Assembly: GCF_030397665.1 (NCBI RefSeq)
Contig: NZ_JAPUBT010000008.1
Location: 37,511-101,510, forward strand
Source: Janthinobacterium sp. SUN073
GTDB lineage: Bacteria > Pseudomonadota > Gammaproteobacteria > Burkholderiales > Burkholderiaceae_D
Direction: 5' to 3'
Length of the DNA stretch: 64,000 nucleotides
How positions within the stretch are numbered: position 1 is the stretch's first letter; the number at the start of each line of letters is the position of its first letter. Under the pieces are notes generated by a model. It worked only from the letters and a program-made list of their open reading frames with translations, did no database searches and was not told the DNA's origin. Below are positions 60,128-64,000 of this stretch, in pieces. Position numbers and translations under genes: made by a program.

Positions 60128-61495
60128 TCAACCATTAGGCCTATTCATATTCTGCGAGATTAGCAGTTTATTCCTCAGCCTCGACAATAAAGATGGAATC
60201 TGCACGATCTCGCAATAATCTTTCTCGGCATTAACTCTCAATACAATAGGGGATAATTGACACAGTGCCATACCTTCTTGGTTTTTCGCTTCATGTGCCT
60301 CTTGGTAGTTATTCGGGATTGATTCCAAGTCAGCAGGAAGTGATTCTTCAATAATTCGTGATGAAGTACCTGCAATCTTGATTCGATAACCAGTTGAGAC
60401 AAAGACGTGCTCCTGAAGGGACTCAACATCAATTACCTGATCTGTACGCCATCCGTCGTGCTCCAAAAAGAACTTAACCCCTGATTTAATCAAGTAAAAA
60501 CGTACTGCATCCAGAACAAGGCGCTCCAGATCAAAGTAACGCCCCCACTTGCGCTTGCTATTCAAAGCCAGCTTACGTCCATTCTCGTTCTTGACAGTGT
60601 ACATGGACTCGCTTTCGATGACTTTCCAGCAGCGCTTGATGTCATCTTTCAACAGCATCAAGCGAGTATCATTCTTCAATGCATTGACTCTCTCGTAGTT
60701 CTCATCAAGTAGTTGGAACAGAGCGAAATCCTTGTTAGCGCCCAGCTTTGCGCCACAAAACATGGCATTTACCAGAGCCTTAACCTTCTTGGCTTGTTTG
60801 TCGTCGTTGTAGTCGTAACCGGCCACTTCAGCGACATGCTTGCGGAATGCTCGCGGGTCAGCAAGGAACTCTTGAATGCCATGCGGCCACTCATCAAACC
60901 CTAGTTGCTGTGCGTGTTGAAGAATCAACGTAGGTGCACAAGCCTGAATGTCATAATCGAAGCTCAACCCTTCTTTTTTCCAGACATAGGCTTTGGCGTC
61001 CTTTTTCAGATTCTGGAGTGGATGCCACAGGCGGGCACACTGCTTTTCTTCATACTGGAAGTCTTTGCTGTCGAACTCCTTCTTGTGCACGTCGCGTGCC
61101 CAGGCATGTATCAGCTCCATGTCATGCAGTGATTTTCCCTTTCCTTCCTTCTGCATGGGCGCAGCTGCGTTTGCATCCTCGATACCAAGCAGCATGCCGC
61201 TTACCTCATCCCAACCAGACTGATTGAGTGAATATTCCTTGCACTTGCCGCCATCAACACCGAAATAGTAGAAGTTATCCTGACAGATTAAAAGCTTTGC
61301 GCGTAACCAAGCTCCAAGCTCATTCTGCTGCTGCCCCAGATTGACATCAATCCAATTCTTTGCCATTTCTCGCGGCTCTGACCGAACACAGCCAGCAGCC
61401 CAACCAAGGGCTTTTTTGACACGTTTACGGATACGCGGATTATCGAAATTGGGGATATATTGGCCGGTTCTCGTCCGACTCTTGTTATTATTCAT
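60128..61495 (-). CDS. unknown island protein with single-subunit polymerase-like palm motifs
   Basis: A 455-residue protein of no family I recognise. Three blocks follow the order of family A DNA polymerases and T7-type RNA polymerases. Motif A-like: LSFDYDIQACAPTL, Asp180 and Asp182. Motif B-like: KKVKALVNAMFCGA, with Lys239 nine residues before Gly248, the T7 DNA polymerase Lys-to-Gly spacing; the usual Tyr is Cys247. Motif C-like: FFLEHDGW, His346-Asp347. The first ~170 residues are basic and helical, with no 3'-5' exonuclease motifs. AGGAG lies 7 bases before the ATG. The polymerase role is inference from motifs only. Confidence 0.7.
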   Translation of the reverse strand: MNNNKSRTRTGQYIPNFDNPRIRKRVKKALGWAAGCVRSEPREMAKNWIDVNLGQQQNELGAWLRAKLLICQDNFYYFGVDGGKCKEYSLNQSGWDEVSGMLLGIEDANAAAPMQKEGKGKSLHDMELIHAWARDVHKKEFDSKDFQYEEKQCARLWHPLQNLKKDAKAYVWKKEGLSFDYDIQACAPTLILQHAQQLGFDEWPHGIQEFLADPRAFRKHVAEVAGYDYNDDKQAKKVKALVNAMFCGAKLGANKDFALFQLLDENYERVNALKNDTRLMLLKDDIKRCWKVIESESMYTVKNENGRKLALNSKRKWGRYFDLERLVLDAVRFYLIKSGVKFFLEHDGWRTDQVIDVESLQEHVFVSTGYRIKIAGTSSRIIEESLPADLESIPNNYQEAHEAKNQEGMALCQLSPIVLRVNAEKDYCEIVQIPSLLSRLRNKLLISQNMNRPNG

Positions 61496-61542
61496 TATTA
61501 GCTCCTGAAGCCTGACCAAAGGCTTTCTTATATTTAATCTGG

Positions 61543-61571
61543 ATGGTACGAAGAGATTGCCAATAGATCAA
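61543..61571 (-). promoter_or_regulatory. possible promoter of the polymerase-like gene
   Basis: TTGATC (61566-61571), a 17-base spacer and TACCAT (61543-61548) lie between the upstream terminator and the gene start at 61495. Each box matches 4 of 6 consensus bases. Confidence 0.35.
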
Positions 61572-61574
61572 TAT

Positions 61575-61602
61575 AAAAAAAGGGCCAAGTCAACTTGGCC
61601 CT
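61575..61602 (-). terminator. terminator upstream of the polymerase-like gene
   Basis: On the minus strand the 10-bp near-perfect stem AGGGCCAAGT / ACTTGGCCCT, with a short loop, is followed by seven T. It points towards the polymerase-like gene and ends a transcript from upstream. Confidence 0.85.
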
Positions 61603-61800
61603 CGTGGTCATGTAGCAGCAAATAAAGAATACAGGCGTCACCTGCTAGATATTTATTTCTTTTGCTTTATCTATCTTCTTTCAATTTACCAAGACAACCA
61701 ACGACTCAATCAGAATTCTTTGACGATTCTTGGCGAATCGTTTCCTTTGCTTGGTAGTCCAACATTATTATCCAAACATTCTTTCGGAATCATTCAAACT
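61575..61800 (-). ncRNA. candidate non-coding transcript upstream of the polymerase-like gene
   Basis: The terminator at 61575-61602 must serve something starting upstream on the minus strand. GATAAT (near 61770) with TTGAAT 19 bases before it is a possible promoter, giving about 170-200 bases. Hairpins CGATTC-CCAAG-like (61724-61740) and CAGG-TGACG-CCTG (61632-61644) lie inside. Only a 27-codon frame (61710-61793) is open and it lacks a good ribosome site. The limits are guesses. Confidence 0.35.
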
Positions 61801-62103
61801 ACTTCTTGATGGACAATTCGATTAAATAAATGCCTTCAATTAAAGAATAACCATTATCTAATCTTACCCTATTGTATTGAAAGTAATTAGATAGATAGTC
61901 ATGAAGAAGTCGCCTGTCATTCGGCAACTTGTCGGTTCATGCGATATGTTCGGCACAATAATGCCATTGCTTTATTATCAAGTCCGTCGGGTCGGATATC
62001 CGTTAACTATCATCTATATCGTGACTGTGCACCGGCAACGACCACGCGGATACAGTTGGCTATAATGTTTACCATCCCATAACACCGAAGAAATGAGAAA
62101 CGC
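61603..62103. other. AT-rich non-coding stretch in the island
   Basis: About 500 bases with no gene I can support. A 54-codon plus-strand frame (61901-62065), a 27-codon and a ~42-codon minus-strand frame are open but have no Shine-Dalgarno. TATAAT at 62061-62066 is a likely -10 box for the gene at 62104; its -35 region is weak. Confidence 0.5.
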
Positions 62104-62763
62104 ATGAGCGAAGCACAGAAGATTGGAGCATTTGATTTGGCGTCGGAATCTATCGACGAAGCTACAGACGCCATACTGGCAAGGCTTGCGCATGTGTACT
62201 GCATACTTCAGCCGGAAAAAACGAGCGCTGACTTTTGGACCGACGTTATGACGCCAATTGCTGCTGCCACTCCAGACAGCCCACCATCCATCGGCCTCGA
62301 CATCTACGCCGAACACTCCGAGCAAACTTACGAGATATTCCTACGATTGATTCTGAGGGTCATAGATCACGTTGCAGAAGCAACGACAGCAGATGAGCAG
62401 CACACCCAGGTCAATGCGTGGGCACAAATCGCCAATGCCATGTACCAGTTGGGGATGCTAGAGAACTCGTTGGTGTTGGAGCCGGCCGTAGGCCAGATCA
62501 TTGCGCACCGCAATTCTGATCGAGCTGCCGTAGCGGCAAAAGGCCGTAGCGGAAAATATGACCCACTCCGCAAGCTAGCAGGAGAGTTGGCGGTGAAAAA
62601 GCCATTTACCAGTCGGCGCCAAGCAGCCTTGAGCATGAAGGCCGAAATATTAGCGGCGGCAAAGGATCTCGGCATATCGCTGTCTGAACTCCAAGCCGAA
62701 CGGACTATCACTGGTTGGCTAGAAAGTATGACGTTTGCTAAGAAAACGCAAACTCTAACGTAG
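62104..62763 (+). CDS. hypothetical island protein (219 residues)
   Basis: A soluble, mostly helical acidic protein of unknown family. Residues ~1-125 look like an all-helical domain (IDEATDAILARLAHVY, TYEIFLRLILRVIDHVAEA). Residues 150-210 are basic, with TSRRQAALSMKAEILAAAKDLG and LSELQAERTITGWLES, which could be a DNA-binding tail. Codon use is more mixed than in the native genes. A possible TATAAT lies 38 bases upstream, and the ribosome site is weak. A hairpin follows at 62767. Confidence 0.65.
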   Translation: MSEAQKIGAFDLASESIDEATDAILARLAHVYCILQPEKTSADFWTDVMTPIAAATPDSPPSIGLDIYAEHSEQTYEIFLRLILRVIDHVAEATTADEQHTQVNAWAQIANAMYQLGMLENSLVLEPAVGQIIAHRNSDRAAVAAKGRSGKYDPLRKLAGELAVKKPFTSRRQAALSMKAEILAAAKDLGISLSELQAERTITGWLESMTFAKKTQTLT

Positions 62764-62766
62764 CAA

Positions 62767-62797
62767 ACGCCAACGTCAGCACTGACAACGCTGGCGT
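62767..62797 (+). terminator. hairpin after the 219-residue protein gene
   Basis: ACGCCA-ACG-TCAG and CTGACAACGCTGGCGT pair with a small bulge, three bases after the stop. There is no clear T-run, so termination is uncertain. Confidence 0.45.
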
Positions 62798-62899
62798 CGG
62801 CATAGCGGACGGGCTATATCTCGACATTCCTTTTAATTAAAGTTCAGTTATCCGATCAGACGGTCGGGATTAAACAAAAACTCAAATTAAAAGGAAAAT

Positions 62900-63949
62900 A
62901 TGTCTATCAACGACTCCATCAAATCCGGCTACATCAATCCGAACCTTACCGTTGTAGTAGATAATGTAAGCAATCCGAATGGAGTATCACTAGATAAAAC
63001 GAAAAATATTAATATTTTAGCAAACACATCCATTCCAAGTTATCCTATTGTTGTCGTTAGCCCATCAAGCCAGATTATTACAGCGACTTTTAACTATTCC
63101 ACAATCGATACAAGCAAGCCGGAGAAAATATCGAATAGCATTCTTGTGATGGATGCGGTGGTTTATGAATTTCTTTCTGATCTTGAAAAAATCTCTGAAG
63201 CGGGAAAATCCGCCGAAAAAGAAAAAACTAATTTCACAAAAAAAGTACAATCCCGGGCCGTTCATGATTTGGCTAAAATTATTGGAATTCACGACAAATA
63301 CTTTAAAAATGTCGCCGCACATCAAACTTACATCCTGATGCAAGAGCTGCGTAAAAAAATCGGAATAGCAGAAAATAAGAAAACAACAGCCTTTCATTTA
63401 TTATCTCGCCAATATCGTGGCAATGATACTAGACAGGCTTCCGCTGATGCTAAGATTTTAAATTATGCTTATGAATTAAAGAAAGATGAGCACACATTCG
63501 CGCAATGGATTTTTGATTGCGGAGGACTAAATGCGGCGAAGGAAAAAAGTATTGGATACGAAAAAGAGCAAGCGAAAAAAAATGACCCAAATCCATATAA
63601 GGCTCCCAGTGTAGCGAAGCAAAAAGCTTTATTTAATGCCATGGAAAAGTCTGTACAAAATATTGCAAAGGCACAACAGACGACAGACGTTTTTTCGATT
63701 AAAAAAAGCGAATTGCCAGATATGTTTAGCACACTGCGCCCCTATGGCGGCAGCAACTGGCGCGTGTTTGCGGTAAATGTTGAAGAAGGCGAGGATGCTG
63801 AAGGCTATGCAGAGACGGTACTGCACTTTCATGCTTTCCATAACAAAGTTCCAGATCATGGGCGTCTCTACAAAGGTACACGCCTTGATGCTTCAGGTAC
63901 CAGCGACAGTGCGTGGCCAGAATGGATGCTAGAGAAAAAAGCTGACTGA
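62900..63949 (+). CDS. hypothetical island protein (349 residues)
   Basis: A lysine-rich protein with very AT-rich codons, unlike the native genes. Residues 1-75 look beta-rich (TVVVDNVSNPNG, SYPIVVVSPSSQIITATFNY), 85-150 and 215-250 are long charged helices, and the C-terminal ~80 residues are again more mixed (GGSNWRVFAVNVEEGEDAEG). No signal peptide or membrane segment. No family recognised; it could be a phage-type or island structural or defence protein. AAGGA lies 5 bases before the ATG. Confidence 0.7.
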   Translation: MSINDSIKSGYINPNLTVVVDNVSNPNGVSLDKTKNINILANTSIPSYPIVVVSPSSQIITATFNYSTIDTSKPEKISNSILVMDAVVYEFLSDLEKISEAGKSAEKEKTNFTKKVQSRAVHDLAKIIGIHDKYFKNVAAHQTYILMQELRKKIGIAENKKTTAFHLLSRQYRGNDTRQASADAKILNYAYELKKDEHTFAQWIFDCGGLNAAKEKSIGYEKEQAKKNDPNPYKAPSVAKQKALFNAMEKSVQNIAKAQQTTDVFSIKKSELPDMFSTLRPYGGSNWRVFAVNVEEGEDAEGYAETVLHFHAFHNKVPDHGRLYKGTRLDASGTSDSAWPEWMLEKKAD

Positions 63950-63972
63950 AAAAAGAAGGGACGTAGGCTAAT

Positions 63973-63997
63973 AAGTTATCGGGTCGGCCGATAACTT
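63973..63997 (+). terminator. terminator-like hairpin after the 349-residue protein gene
   Basis: AAGTTATCGG and CCGATAACTT form a perfect 10-bp stem with a GTCGG loop, 24 bases after the stop. The sequence after it is cut by the window end, so a T-run cannot be checked. It could also be an operator. Confidence 0.5.
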
Positions 63998-64000
63998 CTA

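Noticed and set aside
60128..61495. Retron or reverse transcriptase as identity of the polymerase-like gene
   Set aside because: There is no YxDD motif and no LVG or other RT signature; the HD and Lys-x8-Gly blocks fit another polymerase class better.
61710..61793. 27-codon minus-strand frame inside the candidate non-coding RNA
   Set aside because: Only a weak purine stretch in front, and too short to judge; kept only as a note.
61901..62065. 54-codon plus-strand frame in the island
   Set aside because: No ribosome site, and it would run through the TATAAT promoter of the gene at 62104.

Overview
The window reads as chromosome of a betaproteobacterium of the family Oxalobacteraceae, most like Janthinobacterium or a close relative. 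The grounds are the high GC content, the hemC-hemD-hemX-hemY order next to ppc, nadE beside a PII gene, two phasin-type PHA granule proteins, a very long RpoD with an acidic insert, and a membrane PQQ glucose dehydrogenase. Genus is an inference from gene content; no rRNA is present to confirm it.

Layout. 1-484: two identical tRNA-Ser(CGA) genes in a tandem duplication, each with its own terminator. 562-12350: serS, a MocR-type regulator divergent from a DUF2917 gene and an NAD-dependent epimerase, then rarA-lolA-ftsK (minus) divergent from trxB-smr (plus), a TRIC-type channel and a PII gene. 12.4-19.1 kb: a 121-bp imperfect inverted repeat, nadE, a FemAB-like acyltransferase, ppa and gcd. 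19.1-26.4 kb: heme genes hemCDXY divergent from ppc. 26.5-32.2 kb: a PAS histidine kinase, a HAF-repeat surface protein and rpoD, with a possible small RNA just upstream of rpoD. 32.7-42.0 kb: proQ with an RNase D-like exonuclease, a SUKH protein, a second MocR regulator divergent from two multiheme cytochromes c, a truncated RlmI-like gene, a GIN-domain protein, and a DHDPS-like lyase plus class II aldolase divergent from their probable XRE-cupin regulator. 42.0-48.3 kb: yaeQ, purU, a phasin, a KGG stress protein, a YgjP-like peptidase, a LOG protein, a TPR protein, a TetR regulator and a second, PhaF-like, phasin. 48.4-58.5 kb: a 1212-residue REC-REC-GAF-PAS-GGDEF-EAL-REC protein, an operon of Tat-exported small subunit, GMC oxidoreductase and lipase, an MFS transporter, and trmJ overlapping a LysR gene.

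58.5-64.0 kb is different in kind: AT-rich, with a tyrosine integrase at its left edge, three 35-bp-spaced direct repeats before the integrase, and three genes I cannot assign to a known family. It is the left end of a genomic island that continues past the window. One of these genes (60128-61495) carries three motifs in the order and spacing of the family A DNA polymerase / phage RNA polymerase palm. An intrinsic terminator pointing the same way lies just before it, so a separate short transcript may sit upstream. This is the best candidate in the window for something undescribed.

The rest is mostly housekeeping with well separated transcription units; nine hairpin terminators with T-runs close or separate them. 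Coding starts were moved inward from the longest reading frame wherever a Shine-Dalgarno sequence, a family N-terminus or a neighbouring overlap favoured it.
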